Positions 26,460 to 35,635 of a DNA stretch of 64,000 nucleotides are shown here, one piece after another. The DNA lies in contig FR882139.1 in NCBI GenBank assembly GCA_000435635.1, positions 32,113 through 96,112 on the forward strand, read 5' to 3'. The notes beneath the pieces were generated by a model. The model had not been told where the DNA came from. It saw nothing but the letters and a program-made list of their open reading frames with translations, and did not search any database. A program made the translations under genes and the position numbers. How positions within the stretch are numbered: position 1 is the stretch's first letter; each line of letters opens with the position of its first letter. This DNA comes from Prevotella sp. CAG:1320 (GTDB lineage: Bacteria; Bacteroidota; Bacteroidia; Bacteroidales; Bacteroidaceae).

Positions 26460-27242
26460 ATGAAAATAACCGTTATTGGCGCTGGAAATATGGGAGGCGC
26501 TTTAATCAAGGGATTGGCCAAGAAAGCCATCCATCAGCTAATCGTTACCGCACGTACTGAAGCCACGCTGTCACGTATTACCGCGGAATATCCGGAGGTA
26601 CAGACTTCACTCAATAATGTAGAGGCTGTAAAAGGAGCGGACATCGTGGTGCTGGCGGTTAAGCCATGGCTTGTGCGTAGCGTCATAGAGGAGATTAAGG
26701 ACTCTCTGGATTTCGACCGACAAGTAATTCTGTCCGTAGCCGCCAACGTTTTCACTGAAACCTTGCGGGAATATCTGGGATGCCCAACGGCCAATGTTTT
26801 CTATATCATGCCCAATATTGCCGCGGAATATAATGAAAGCATGACTTTTTTGGCTCCCGCCAACGGTGTTTCACCCGAATTAACGCAGCGTATAGAAGAA
26901 TTATTGAGCCTTCTGGGCAAGGTAAAAGTATGCATGGAGAACGAGGTGGCCGCTGGCAACATGATGTCTGGATGTGGTATCGCCTATGTTTTTCGCTTCA
27001 TCCATGCCATGATGGAGGGAGGAGTCGAGATGGGGCTCTATCCTGCGGAAGCCAGGGAAATAGCCATGCAGGCCATGAAAGGGGCTGTAGCTACGCTGGA
27101 GAGTTCTGGCATGCACCCCGCTGTTGCCATTGACAAGGTGACAACTCCTGGTGGATTGACCATCAAGGGCTTGAACGAACTAGATCACGCAGGCTTTAAC
27201 TCCGCTGTAATAAGATGTCTCAAGGCGGGACTCGCCAAATAG
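26460..27242 (+). CDS. proC: Pyrroline-5-carboxylate reductase ProC
   Basis: ProC reduces 1-pyrroline-5-carboxylate to L-proline with NAD(P)H (family knowledge). The 260-residue product has the Rossmann start MKITVIGAGNMGGALIKGLA (GxGxxG at residues 7-12), VVLAVKPWLVRSV and YIMPNIAAEYNESMT. The C-terminal signature is DKVTTPGGLTIKGLNELDHAGFNSAVI. Length and motifs are normal. It begins 54 bp after the MATE stop; a strong hairpin terminator follows. Confidence 0.97.
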   Translation: MKITVIGAGNMGGALIKGLAKKAIHQLIVTARTEATLSRITAEYPEVQTSLNNVEAVKGADIVVLAVKPWLVRSVIEEIKDSLDFDRQVILSVAANVFTETLREYLGCPTANVFYIMPNIAAEYNESMTFLAPANGVSPELTQRIEELLSLLGKVKVCMENEVAAGNMMSGCGIAYVFRFIHAMMEGGVEMGLYPAEAREIAMQAMKGAVATLESSGMHPAVAIDKVTTPGGLTIKGLNELDHAGFNSAVIRCLKAGLAK

Positions 27243-27335
27243 AAGACGCTTTAAACATTGATGGCGAGCGAACAAATTGATAAATAGCCAAATAACTAGT
27301 TTGTCAATTAATGCATGATTAACAGACGATAAGTG

Positions 27336-27388
27336 AAGTGCCCAGCCGCATAATCTATAAAGCGAATAGGCGGCTGGGCGCTTTGTCT
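27336..27388 (+). terminator. Terminator after proC
   Basis: 14-bp stem AAGTGCCCAGCCGC / GCGGCTGGGCGCTT (one G-T pair), 20-nt loop, followed by a T-rich stretch. Confidence 0.75.
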
Positions 27389-27460
27389 TTACATTTACAA
27401 GAAAATCTGGAAACACTATTCAATGAATTTATCAATAATGACCTATGTCAGTATAAGACA

Positions 27461-27491
27461 GCTTCATGCTGCCGGAAGTATAGTATCCTTT
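27461..27491 (+). repeat. Dispersed flank module, copy 1
   Basis: This stretch (GCTTCATG..GCCGGAAGT..AGTATCCTTT) precedes array C1 and recurs with three differences at 45345-45375 before array C2. The identity runs on into the first array unit. Confidence 0.85.
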
Positions 27492-27559
27492 CCAGTACCA
27501 GCTAAGTGAAACCCCAGTACCAGTTAGTTGGTACTGGGGTTTCACTTAGCTGGTACTGG
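27492..27559. repeat. Array C1: 22-bp units forming a perfect 31-bp inverted repeat
   Basis: CCAGTACCA at 27492 and 27514 (22 bp apart) is mirrored by TGGTACTGG at 27529 and 27551 (22 bp apart). Positions 27492-27522 are the exact reverse complement of 27529-27559, with a 6-nt loop GTTAGT. The transcript from either strand could form a 31-bp hairpin. Confidence 0.92.
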
Positions 27560-27594
27560 GAGAGCATTAATACTGACTTTCATAAGGAGCAGTA

Positions 27595-27672
27595 TTGGAT
27601 GCCACCAAGAATATTATCGCAAGGCGGCAACAACCTGCCTCCAATTGTAAAGACGCGGCGTGCTGCGTATCC
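27595..27672. repeat. Dispersed intergenic module 2, copy 1
   Basis: A stretch of about 75 bp (TTGGATGCC, AAGAATATT, CGCAAG, CGGCAACA, CCAATTGT, AGACGC) that recurs with scattered changes at 45662-45742. It ends in a small palindromic stretch around GCGGCGTGCTGCGT. Confidence 0.8.
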
Positions 27673-28002
27673 TGTTATTAAGTTGTAGTGTCGCGCCTCT
27701 TGGCAAATTGCCGTGCTGCGTCTTTCGTCAAGCAGGCGAGGTAATTCCGTAAGTTCCGTTGGAAGATATGTCGCGAGCCTTGTCTTTAATACTTTTGAAG
27801 TAATGATGTGCGATGTTGTCGCGATTTTCATAAAGCGGGCAGGTTGAATCTTGGATAGTATTTAGGAGCCAAAACAAGGCGTTTACGCACACAAAAAACA
27901 AGCTTCATTGCTTAAAAGTGTTAATATTACACTTTCAAGAGAAAAAAATCACATGAAATGATACAAGTATAAAAAAAATATCGTAATTTTACAGCCAAAT
28001 TA

Positions 28003-28017
28003 AGTTTAACCTAAACT
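28003..28017. promoter_or_regulatory. Candidate AraR operator upstream of galM
   Basis: AGTTTA ACC TAAACT is a perfect 6-3-6 palindrome 9 bp before the galM ATG. It lies just downstream of a weak -7-like TAATTTTA at 27984-27991, so a bound repressor would cover the start of transcription. Assignment to AraR is inferred from position alone. Confidence 0.4.
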
Positions 28018-28026
28018 AAACTCAAT

Positions 28027-29214
28027 ATGAGAAACGTAAAAAAACTATTTTTTTGTGCAGGAATTGGCGCGATGATGTTGTCTGCCTGCCAAAGCGGTGA
28101 AACAACCCAGTTGACAACATCTGGACTGGACATTGCTGATTTTGATTCTACCGTGCAAGGAAAGAAGACAGAACTCGTAGTACTCAAGAATCAAAACGGC
28201 ATGGAAGCTTGCCTCACCAATTATGGAGGCCGCCTTGTTTCCCTTTGCGTACCCGACAAGGATGGCAAGATGACCGACGTGGTATTGGGATATGACAATA
28301 TAGCCCAGTATGCCGACACTCTGAACTCTCCCTCTGATTATGGTTCATCAGTCGGCCGCTATGCGAACCGCATCAAGGACGCCAAGATTGTCGTGGCGGG
28401 AAAGGAATACAAGCTCAGGGCAAACGACAACGTGAACTCCCTGCATGGAGGCGGCAACACGGGCTGGCTGAACAAAGTGTATGACATACAGAGTCGCACA
28501 GACTCCTCTGTCGTATTCGCCATCACCGCTCCAGACGGAGAAAATGGTTTCCCTGGCACCGTAAAGGCTACAGCCACCTACACAGTGAAAAGCGACAACA
28601 CGCTAGACATCGTGTTTGAGGCAACTACAGACAAGGAAACTGTCATCAACATGACCAACCACGCTTACTTCAACCTAAATGGCGATTTCTCCAAGGACGG
28701 CTTCAACCAAGTGATGTATATCAATGCCGACAATTTCACGCCCAGCGACGCACTCTATATACCCACTGGCGAAATCAAGTCCGTAGAGGGAACACCCATG
28801 GACTTCAGGCAACCCAAGGTGTTGAGCGAGGCATGCGATACTACCTATGATCAAATCAAGAACGCGACGGGCTACGACCACAACTGGTGCCTGAACACCT
28901 ATAAGGACGGAAAAGGTGACGACACCACTCCATGCGCTAGCCTTTACTCCCCTATCACAGGCATTTTCATGGAGGTGTTCACCAATGAGCCAGGCCTGCA
29001 AGCTTATACGGGTAACTTCCAAGGAACAGGCATCGCCTGCAAGCATGGCGTAAAATACCCCAAACACGTAAGCGTATGCTTCGAAAGCCAGAAATACCCC
29101 GACTCTCCTACGAAGTATACCGCGAAGACCAAAGGATGGGAAATCTCCAACCCCTATTTGAAGCCAGGAGAGAAATATTATTCTCACCTCGCCTATAAGT
29201 TTAGCGTAAAATAA
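28027..29214 (+). CDS. galM: Aldose 1-epimerase (mutarotase), lipoprotein form
   Basis: The enzyme interconverts alpha and beta anomers of free sugars (family knowledge). The 395-residue protein starts MRNVKKLFFCAGIGAMMLSAC, with a lipobox cysteine at residue 21, so it should act in the periplasm. GalM motifs are present: LTNYGGRLVSLCVPD, SVGRYANRI, SLHGG, the catalytic His in MTNHAYFNL (about residue 212) and the C-terminal MEVFTNEPGLQAYTGNF with the catalytic Glu. As first gene of the arabinose operon it may prepare the right arabinose anomer for the symporter 42 bp downstream. Confidence 0.93.
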   Translation: MRNVKKLFFCAGIGAMMLSACQSGETTQLTTSGLDIADFDSTVQGKKTELVVLKNQNGMEACLTNYGGRLVSLCVPDKDGKMTDVVLGYDNIAQYADTLNSPSDYGSSVGRYANRIKDAKIVVAGKEYKLRANDNVNSLHGGGNTGWLNKVYDIQSRTDSSVVFAITAPDGENGFPGTVKATATYTVKSDNTLDIVFEATTDKETVINMTNHAYFNLNGDFSKDGFNQVMYINADNFTPSDALYIPTGEIKSVEGTPMDFRQPKVLSEACDTTYDQIKNATGYDHNWCLNTYKDGKGDDTTPCASLYSPITGIFMEVFTNEPGLQAYTGNFQGTGIACKHGVKYPKHVSVCFESQKYPDSPTKYTAKTKGWEISNPYLKPGEKYYSHLAYKFSVK

Positions 29215-29256
29215 CCCATATTCATAAACTAACAAAATCTATAACTAAAAACTAAG

Positions 29257-31002
29257 ATGAACTGGAACACAAATGAATTCATTTGGCTAGACTGGCTGAT
29301 CTTGGCCGTCGGAATCATAGCGATCGTATTCGCTATCTACTATGCCATCAAGAAAGACAAAGAGAAGATGAAGGGGGCCGACAGCCAAGATTACCTTTTC
29401 GGTAAAGGAGAACCTTGGTATATCATAGGTGCGGCTATCTTCGCCGCCAACATTGGCTCCGAGCACCTCGTGGGTTTGGCAGGCACAGGTGCCAAGGACG
29501 GAGTGGGCATGGCTCACTGGGAGATGCAAGGCTGGATGATATTGATACTGGGATGGCTCTTCGTGCCTTTCTATCAGTTGCTGAACAATAAGTTGGGCCG
29601 TATTATCACCATGCCCGAGTTCCTGAAGTTCAGGTACACAAAGCGCACGGGCTCTTGGCTCTCCATCATCACGTTGATAGCCTACGTGCTGACCAAGGTG
29701 TCCGTGACAGCTTTCACTGGAGGTATCTTCTTTGAGTACTTGCTAGGCATTCCTTTCTGGTACGGCGCACTTGGATTGATAGCCATTACTGCCGTGTTTA
29801 CCGTGTTTGGTGGCATGAAAGGCGTAATGACGCTTTCCGCCATACAGACCCCTATTTTGATTATCGGTTCTTTCTTGGTTCTTTTCTTGGGACTGAGCAT
29901 GTTGGGAGATGGCAACATCGCGGCAGGATGGTCTGAGATGATGAGAGTCTGCGACGCTGCCCATGATGGTTTCGGTACCACTCACATGTTCCATACCGAT
30001 CCCGCTGATCCCATGTATCCCCAGTTCCCAGGCTATGTAGTGTTCCTTGGAGCTTCCATCATCGGTTTCTGGTATTGGTGTACTGACCAGCACATCGTGC
30101 AACGTGTGCTCGGACAAACCAAAGGAGAGGACAACAGGGAAGTGATGAAACGCGCTCGCCGCGGTACTATCGCCGCAGGTTATTTCAAATTGTTGCCTGT
30201 TTTCATGTTCTTGATTCCTGGTATGATTGCTTACGCTCTCTCCATGAAGACCGGTAGCGGCATCGAGATGGATATCACCAACACCCACGACACGGATGGC
30301 GCTTACGCCATGATGGTGAAAAACATCTTGCCCGCTGGCGTGAAAGGTATCGTGACCATTGGTTTCATTTGCGCTTTGGTAGCTTCGCTGGCCGCTTTCT
30401 TCAATAGCTGCGCCACCCTTTTCACGGAAGACTTCTACAAGCCCATGAAACAAGGTATGAGCGAGAGCCACTATGTATTTGTAGGCCGTGTGGCCACCGT
30501 GGTGGTCGTATTGCTGGGCTTGGCCTGGATGCCTGTCATGATGAGCATGGGCAACCTCTACTCCTATTTGCAAGACATACAGTCACTGATAGCTCCCGCG
30601 ATGGTGGCAGTATTTACTTTGGGAATCTTCTCCAAGCGCATCACGCCAAAAGCAGGCGAGGTAGGTCTTATCGGAGGTTTCCTCATCGGTATGCTCCGAC
30701 TGCTCACCAATGTGCTGACAGGTTCTGGCAAGAACGTCATGGAAGGCGCTTTCTGGGAAAACACCACTTGGTTCTGGCAGACCAATTGGCTGATCTTTGA
30801 GGTATGGCTGCTCGTATTCATCATCGTGATGATGTTTGTGGTATCCATGTTCACCAAGAAACCCTCCGCAGAGCAAATCGCCGCTATCACCTTCACAAAG
30901 GACTACAAGCGTTCCATCAGGGAAAGCTGGGGTGTATGGGATATTGTCGCCACACTGGGTGTCGTAGCTCTCTGCGGCGCATTCTACGCTTACTTCTGGT
31001 AA
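29257..31002 (+). CDS. Sodium/sugar symporter of the SSS family, probable arabinose importer
   Basis: The 581-residue inner-membrane protein has about 14 hydrophobic segments. Sodium:solute symporter features include YLFGKGEPWYIIGAAIFAANIGSEHLVGLAGTGA (TM1 with sodium-site residues), PEFLKFRYTKRTGSWL, WYWCTDQHIVQRVLGQ and ASLAAFFNSCATLFTEDFY. These match the SGLT-like sugar subgroup. Position between a mutarotase and araR/araDAB points to L-arabinose as substrate; this is contextual. araR starts 22 bp after the stop. Confidence 0.92.
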   Translation: MNWNTNEFIWLDWLILAVGIIAIVFAIYYAIKKDKEKMKGADSQDYLFGKGEPWYIIGAAIFAANIGSEHLVGLAGTGAKDGVGMAHWEMQGWMILILGWLFVPFYQLLNNKLGRIITMPEFLKFRYTKRTGSWLSIITLIAYVLTKVSVTAFTGGIFFEYLLGIPFWYGALGLIAITAVFTVFGGMKGVMTLSAIQTPILIIGSFLVLFLGLSMLGDGNIAAGWSEMMRVCDAAHDGFGTTHMFHTDPADPMYPQFPGYVVFLGASIIGFWYWCTDQHIVQRVLGQTKGEDNREVMKRARRGTIAAGYFKLLPVFMFLIPGMIAYALSMKTGSGIEMDITNTHDTDGAYAMMVKNILPAGVKGIVTIGFICALVASLAAFFNSCATLFTEDFYKPMKQGMSESHYVFVGRVATVVVVLLGLAWMPVMMSMGNLYSYLQDIQSLIAPAMVAVFTLGIFSKRITPKAGEVGLIGGFLIGMLRLLTNVLTGSGKNVMEGAFWENTTWFWQTNWLIFEVWLLVFIIVMMFVVSMFTKKPSAEQIAAITFTKDYKRSIRESWGVWDIVATLGVVALCGAFYAYFW

Positions 31003-31024
31003 ATCTACACCTTATTATGTATAG

Positions 31025-31702
31025 ATGACAATCTATTATAAGGAACATAGCAAGTTTTATCTCTCGGTAGATATCATCGTTTTTGGTTTCGAAGAGGGCA
31101 ACCTGAAGATACTGCTCGGCAAGCGACAGATGGATCCAGGACGAGGAGAATGGTCTCTATATGGTGGTTTCGTCAATGAAGACGAAGACCTGGAAGAGGC
31201 CGCCAATAGAACTATCCTGGAACTGACTGGCATGACGAAACTCTATATGAGACAAGTGGGAGCTTTTGGAGCTATAGACCGTGACCCTGGTGAACGAGTC
31301 ATTTCTATAGCCTATTGTGCCTTGATAGACGTAAAAGACTATGATGACAATCTGAGGCAACAGCATGGACTAGAGTGGGTGGCACTGAATGAGGTGCCAT
31401 CTCTCTACTCCGACCACAATCTCATGGTGAGCAACGCCTTGGCGCAAATCAGGAGGCGTATCAATACGGAACCCATCGTCTTTAACCTATTGCCAGAACT
31501 TTTTACCCTAACTCAATTGCAAAGGGTATATGAAGCCATTCTGGGTTCGTCAATAGACAAGCGCAACTTCCGTAAACGTGTAAAGCAGATAGAATTTATA
31601 GAAAAGACGGAGTTTATAGACAAAACTACGTCACGCAGAGGAGCTGCCCTCTATCGATTCAATAAAAACGTATACCTGGAAGATCCAATATTTAAACTTT
31701 AA
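31025..31702 (+). CDS. araR: Nudix-related transcriptional regulator AraR
   Basis: The 225-residue protein has an N-terminal Nudix fold (about 1-145) and a C-terminal winged helix (about 150-225; [28 protein letters not shown]). The Nudix box is broken: after [17 protein letters not shown] the catalytic REUxEE becomes NRTILEL, so it should bind a ligand rather than hydrolyse. This is the Bacteroides AraR architecture (NrtR relatives), in which L-arabinose releases the repressor from ara promoters (family knowledge). Its place inside the ara operon fits autoregulation. A candidate operator lies before galM. Confidence 0.93.
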   Translation: MTIYYKEHSKFYLSVDIIVFGFEEGNLKILLGKRQMDPGRGEWSLYGGFVNEDEDLEEAANRTILELTGMTKLYMRQVGAFGAIDRDPGERVISIAYCALIDVKDYDDNLRQQHGLEWVALNEVPSLYSDHNLMVSNALAQIRRRINTEPIVFNLLPELFTLTQLQRVYEAILGSSIDKRNFRKRVKQIEFIEKTEFIDKTTSRRGAALYRFNKNVYLEDPIFKL

Positions 31703-31715
31703 AACTGAAAATATC

Positions 31716-32414
31716 ATGTTAGAAGAACTGAAAGAAAAAGTGCTCAAGGCAAACCTTGACCTCGTGAAACACAACCTCGTGCTTTTCACATGGGGAAATG
31801 TGAGCGGCATAGACCGCGAGAAAGGGCTGGTGGTAATCAAGCCTTCTGGTGTTAGCTACGATGGCATGAAAGCCTCTGATATGGTAGTGGTGGACCTGGA
31901 AACCGGCAAGGTGGTAGAGGGAGACCTCAATCCCTCTTCTGATACGCCTACTCACTTGGTGCTCTATCGCGAGTTCCCCGAAATAGGAGGCGTAGTACAT
32001 ACCCACTCCACTTACGCCACGGCATGGGCACAAGCAGGCATCGACATACCCAATATAGGAACGACTCACGCTGATTATTTCCATGACGCTATTCCTTGTA
32101 CAGACGCCATGACAAAAGACCAAATGGCAGAATATGAATACAATACGGGCGTGGTCATCGTGGATAAGTTCAAGAAAGATAATATCAACTGGGTACACAC
32201 GCCTGCCGTGTTGGTAAAAAACCATGGTCCTTTCAGCTGGGGTAAGAACCCTGACGAGGCCGTTTACCACGCCGTGGTGGCTGAGCAAGTGGCTAAGATG
32301 GCCTTCGTTTCATTCACCGTGAACCCACGCACGACGATGAATCCCTTGTTGGTTGAGAAGCATTTCTCTCGTAAGCATGGCCCTAACGCCTACTATGGAC
32401 AAAAGAAGAAGTAA
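31716..32414 (+). CDS. araD: L-ribulose-5-phosphate 4-epimerase AraD
   Basis: AraD converts L-ribulose 5-phosphate to D-xylulose 5-phosphate by retro-aldol/aldol chemistry with zinc (family knowledge). The 232-residue class II aldolase-fold protein shows [45 protein letters not shown], the zinc-ligand pair in [18 protein letters not shown] and the second His region [13 protein letters not shown]. Length is normal. It begins 13 bp after araR and 47 bp before araA. Confidence 0.96.
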   Translation: MLEELKEKVLKANLDLVKHNLVLFTWGNVSGIDREKGLVVIKPSGVSYDGMKASDMVVVDLETGKVVEGDLNPSSDTPTHLVLYREFPEIGGVVHTHSTYATAWAQAGIDIPNIGTTHADYFHDAIPCTDAMTKDQMAEYEYNTGVVIVDKFKKDNINWVHTPAVLVKNHGPFSWGKNPDEAVYHAVVAEQVAKMAFVSFTVNPRTTMNPLLVEKHFSRKHGPNAYYGQKKK

Positions 32415-32461
32415 TACACATTATATATAACGACAATTCTATTAACCAAAAACATAAAACT

Positions 32462-33988
32462 ATGATTAAAGCATTTGAAAACCTAGAGGTTTGGTTTGTA
32501 ACGGGTGCGCAGCTCTTGTATGGAGGTGATGCTGTAGTACAGGTAGACGGACATTCAAAGGAAATGGTAGCTGGCTTGAACGACTCTGGCCTGCTCCCCA
32601 TCAAGGTGGTATATAAAGGCACGGCTAATTCCTCCAAGGAGGTTGAGGCAGTATTCAAGGCCGCAAACAACGATGACAAGTGCGTGGGTATCATCACCTG
32701 GATGCACACCTTCTCTCCTGCCAAGATGTGGATACATGGACTGCAGCAGTTGAAGAAGCCCCTGCTCCACTTGCACACTCAATACAACAAGGAAATTCCA
32801 TGGGATACCATGGATATGGATTTCATGAACTTGAACCAGTCCGCTCATGGCGACCGTGAGTTTGGCCATATCTGCACTCGCATGCGTATTCGTCGCAAAG
32901 TGGTTGTTGGCTATTGGAAAGAGGAAGAAACCCAGAAGAAGATTGCCGTTTGGATGCGCGTATGCGCAGCTTGGGCAGATGCACAAGATATGCTTATCAT
33001 CCGTTTCGGCGACCAGATGAACAACGTGGCCGTAACTGATGGTGACAAAGTGGAAGCCGAGCAGCGCATGGGTTACCACGTGGACTATTGCCCCGTAAGC
33101 GAGCTGATGGAATATCACGCCCAAGTGAAGGACGAAGACGTGAAAGCCTTGGTAGACGAATACTTCCGTTTGTATGACACCAATATCAAGAATGATGGCC
33201 GTACCGCAGATTATACTGTGCTTTGGAATGCCGCTAAGGCCGAGCTGGCTCTGCGCGCTATCTTGAAGGCCAAAGGCGCCAAAGGTTTCACTACCAACTT
33301 TGATGACCTGGGACAGACCGATGGCAGCCACTTCGACCAAATACCCGGCTTGGCATCACAGCGCTTGATGGCTGAAGGTTATGGATTTGGAGCTGAGGGT
33401 GACTGGAAATCCGCAGCACTCTATCGCACGGTATGGGTAATGAACCAAGGTTTGCCAAACGGTTGCTCTTTCCTGGAAGACTATACGTTGAACTTCGATG
33501 GAGAGAATAGTTCTATCCTGCAGGCTCACATGTTGGAGGTTTGCCCGCTCATCGCCGCCAAGAAGCCTCGCTTGGAGGTTCACTTCCTCGGCATTGGCAT
33601 CCGCAAGGCCCAGACCGCACGCCTCGTGTTCACTTCCAAGACTGGCACGGGTTGCACCGCTACCGTAGTAGACCTGGGCAACCGCTTCCGCCTTATCGTG
33701 AACGACGTGGAGTGCATTGAGCCGAAACCCCTGCCCAAACTCCCCGTGGCATCCGCTCTTTGGAAGCCCATGCCTAACTTCGAGGTAGGCGCTGGCGCAT
33801 GGATATTGGCTGGCGGCACGCACCACTCTTGCTTCTCCTATGACCTGACTGCGGAATACTGGGCAGACTATGCGGAGATCGCTGACATCGAGATGGTACA
33901 CATCGGCAAGGAAACCAACATCTGCGACTTCAAGAAAGAATTGCGCTATAATGAGGTTTACTACATGCTGAACAAGGCATTGAGATAA
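32462..33988 (+). CDS. araA: L-arabinose isomerase AraA
   Basis: AraA isomerises L-arabinose to L-ribulose using Mn2+ (family knowledge). The 508-residue product has the expected length. It carries blocks conserved in the family: EVWFVTGAQLLYG, GIITWMHTFSPAKMWI, LHLHTQYNKEIPW, NLNQSAHGDREFGHI, and the metal-site region GEGDWKSAALYRTVWVM with a Glu and His set (LEDYTLNF, MLEVCPLIA, GGTHHSCFSYDL). It lies between araD and the ribulokinase gene, so the three core enzymes are contiguous. Confidence 0.97.
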   Translation: MIKAFENLEVWFVTGAQLLYGGDAVVQVDGHSKEMVAGLNDSGLLPIKVVYKGTANSSKEVEAVFKAANNDDKCVGIITWMHTFSPAKMWIHGLQQLKKPLLHLHTQYNKEIPWDTMDMDFMNLNQSAHGDREFGHICTRMRIRRKVVVGYWKEEETQKKIAVWMRVCAAWADAQDMLIIRFGDQMNNVAVTDGDKVEAEQRMGYHVDYCPVSELMEYHAQVKDEDVKALVDEYFRLYDTNIKNDGRTADYTVLWNAAKAELALRAILKAKGAKGFTTNFDDLGQTDGSHFDQIPGLASQRLMAEGYGFGAEGDWKSAALYRTVWVMNQGLPNGCSFLEDYTLNFDGENSSILQAHMLEVCPLIAAKKPRLEVHFLGIGIRKAQTARLVFTSKTGTGCTATVVDLGNRFRLIVNDVECIEPKPLPKLPVASALWKPMPNFEVGAGAWILAGGTHHSCFSYDLTAEYWADYAEIADIEMVHIGKETNICDFKKELRYNEVYYMLNKALR

Positions 33989-34017
33989 ACCTGGATATTC
34001 CTTAATATATATAAGGT

Positions 34018-35616
34018 ATGACATTAGATGCGAAATCAACCATCGAAGCGGGCAAAGCCATTCTCGGTATAGAGTTTGGCTCTACCCGCATCAAGGCTGT
34101 CCTCATAGACCAGGACAACAAGCCTATCGCACAGGGTAGCCACACTTGGGAAAACCAATTGGTGGACGGCCTGTGGACATACAGCGTAGAGGCCATCTGG
34201 TACGGATTGCAAGACTGCTACGCTGACTTGCGTGCCAATGTGTTGAAGGAATACGACACAGAGATAGAAACCCTGGCCGCTATCGGCATCAGCGCGATGA
34301 TGCACGGCTACATGGCCTTCAACAAGGACGAGGAGATATTGGTGCCTTTCCGCACATGGCGTAACACCAACACGGGCAAGGCCGCCGCTGAGCTGTCAAA
34401 GCTGTTTGTTTACAACATCCCCTTGCGCTGGAGCATCTCCCACCTTTATGAGGCTATCTTGGATAACGAGGAGCACGTGGGAGACATTGACTTCCTGACC
34501 ACCCTCGCGGGTTACGTGCATTGGCAAATCACGGGAGAGCGCGTATTGGGTATCGGTGACGCTTCAGGTATGCTGCCCATAGATCCCGAGACCAAGGACT
34601 ACAACGCGGTGATGGTAGAGAAGTTTGACAAGCTCGTAGCTCCCAAGGGTTATAGCTGGAAACTGCTCGACATCCTGCCCAAGGTGCTGCTCGCTGGCGA
34701 GAACGCCGGTTTCCTGACCCCAGAGGGAGCAGAGAAGCTGGATGTCTCCGGCCACTTGAAGGCAGGCATCCCCGTTTGTCCTCCCGAGGGTGACGCTGGC
34801 ACAGGCATGGTGGCCACCAACGCAGTAAGGCAACGCACGGGTAACGTATCGGCAGGCACCTCCTCTTTCTCAATGATTGTATTGGAGAAAGAACTCTCCA
34901 AGCCCTATGAGATGATAGACATGGTGACCACACCAGATGGAAGTCTCGTGGCCATGGTGCATTGCAACAACTGCACGAGCGACCTCAATGCCTGGGTGAA
35001 CCTTTTCCAGGAAGCCCTGAAGTTGATGGGACACGATGTGGACATGAACAAACTGTATGGCAAACTCTACAATCACGCACTCACAGGCAATGGAGATTGC
35101 GGAGGGCTGATGGCCTACAACTACGTATCGGGTGAACCCGTGATGGGCTTGGCGGATGGCAGACCCATGTTCGTGCGCTCCGCGAACGACAAGTTCACGT
35201 TGGCCAACTTCATGCGTGCCCATCTCTATGGCTCAGTGGCTGTGCTCAAGGTGGGCAACGACATACTCTTCAACGAGGAGTACGTGAGGGTTGACCGCAT
35301 CACGGGCCATGGCGGCTTGTTCAAGACCAAGGGCGTAGGCCAGCGAATACTGGCGGCAGCCATCAACTCCCCCATTTCTGTCATGGAGACCGCGGGCGAG
35401 GGTGGCGCATGGGGCATCGCCCTGCTGGGCTCTTACCTGGTCAACAACGACCAAAAACTGTCGTTGGCCCAGTTCCTGGACAAGTGCGTATTCGCAGGCA
35501 ACGAGGGCGTGGAGATAAAGCCAACACCCGAAGAGGTGGAGAGTTTCAACGCCTACATCAAGAACTACAAGGCATGCCTGCCCATAGAGGAGGCGGCCGT
35601 TGCCTACAAGAAGTAA
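34018..35616 (+). CDS. araB: L-ribulokinase of the FGGY family (AraB role)
   Basis: FGGY kinases phosphorylate sugars with ATP; in this operon the substrate should be L-ribulose. The 532-residue protein has the N-terminal phosphate loop [30 protein letters not shown] and [10 protein letters not shown], and the second FGGY domain with [44 protein letters not shown]. It is more like the xylulokinase-shaped ribulokinases of Bacteroidales than E. coli AraB. The call therefore rests partly on context (29 bp after araA). The GH51 gene begins 19 bp after its stop. Confidence 0.92.
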   Translation: MTLDAKSTIEAGKAILGIEFGSTRIKAVLIDQDNKPIAQGSHTWENQLVDGLWTYSVEAIWYGLQDCYADLRANVLKEYDTEIETLAAIGISAMMHGYMAFNKDEEILVPFRTWRNTNTGKAAAELSKLFVYNIPLRWSISHLYEAILDNEEHVGDIDFLTTLAGYVHWQITGERVLGIGDASGMLPIDPETKDYNAVMVEKFDKLVAPKGYSWKLLDILPKVLLAGENAGFLTPEGAEKLDVSGHLKAGIPVCPPEGDAGTGMVATNAVRQRTGNVSAGTSSFSMIVLEKELSKPYEMIDMVTTPDGSLVAMVHCNNCTSDLNAWVNLFQEALKLMGHDVDMNKLYGKLYNHALTGNGDCGGLMAYNYVSGEPVMGLADGRPMFVRSANDKFTLANFMRAHLYGSVAVLKVGNDILFNEEYVRVDRITGHGGLFKTKGVGQRILAAAINSPISVMETAGEGGAWGIALLGSYLVNNDQKLSLAQFLDKCVFAGNEGVEIKPTPEEVESFNAYIKNYKACLPIEEAAVAYKK

Positions 35617-35635
35617 TCACAAAACAACCTTAAAC

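Larger units (their letters stand above)
27243..28026. other. 784-bp intergenic region with repeat modules
   Basis: In order it holds the proC terminator (27336-27388), a conserved flank (27461-27491), array C1 (27492-27559), a second conserved module (27595-27672), about 290 bp in which I see nothing definite, and an AT-rich promoter-like zone with a palindrome (28003-28017) before galM. Confidence 0.7.

Noticed and set aside
27580-27831. Possible 83-residue gene on the minus strand
   Set aside because: The apparent protein (TIGGRLLPPCDNILGG) is produced by the dispersed intergenic module, which also occurs at 45.7 kb without an equivalent frame.
32555-33340. 261-codon frame antisense to araA
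   Set aside because: It is a shadow of a highly conserved gene, with no regulatory signals of its own.
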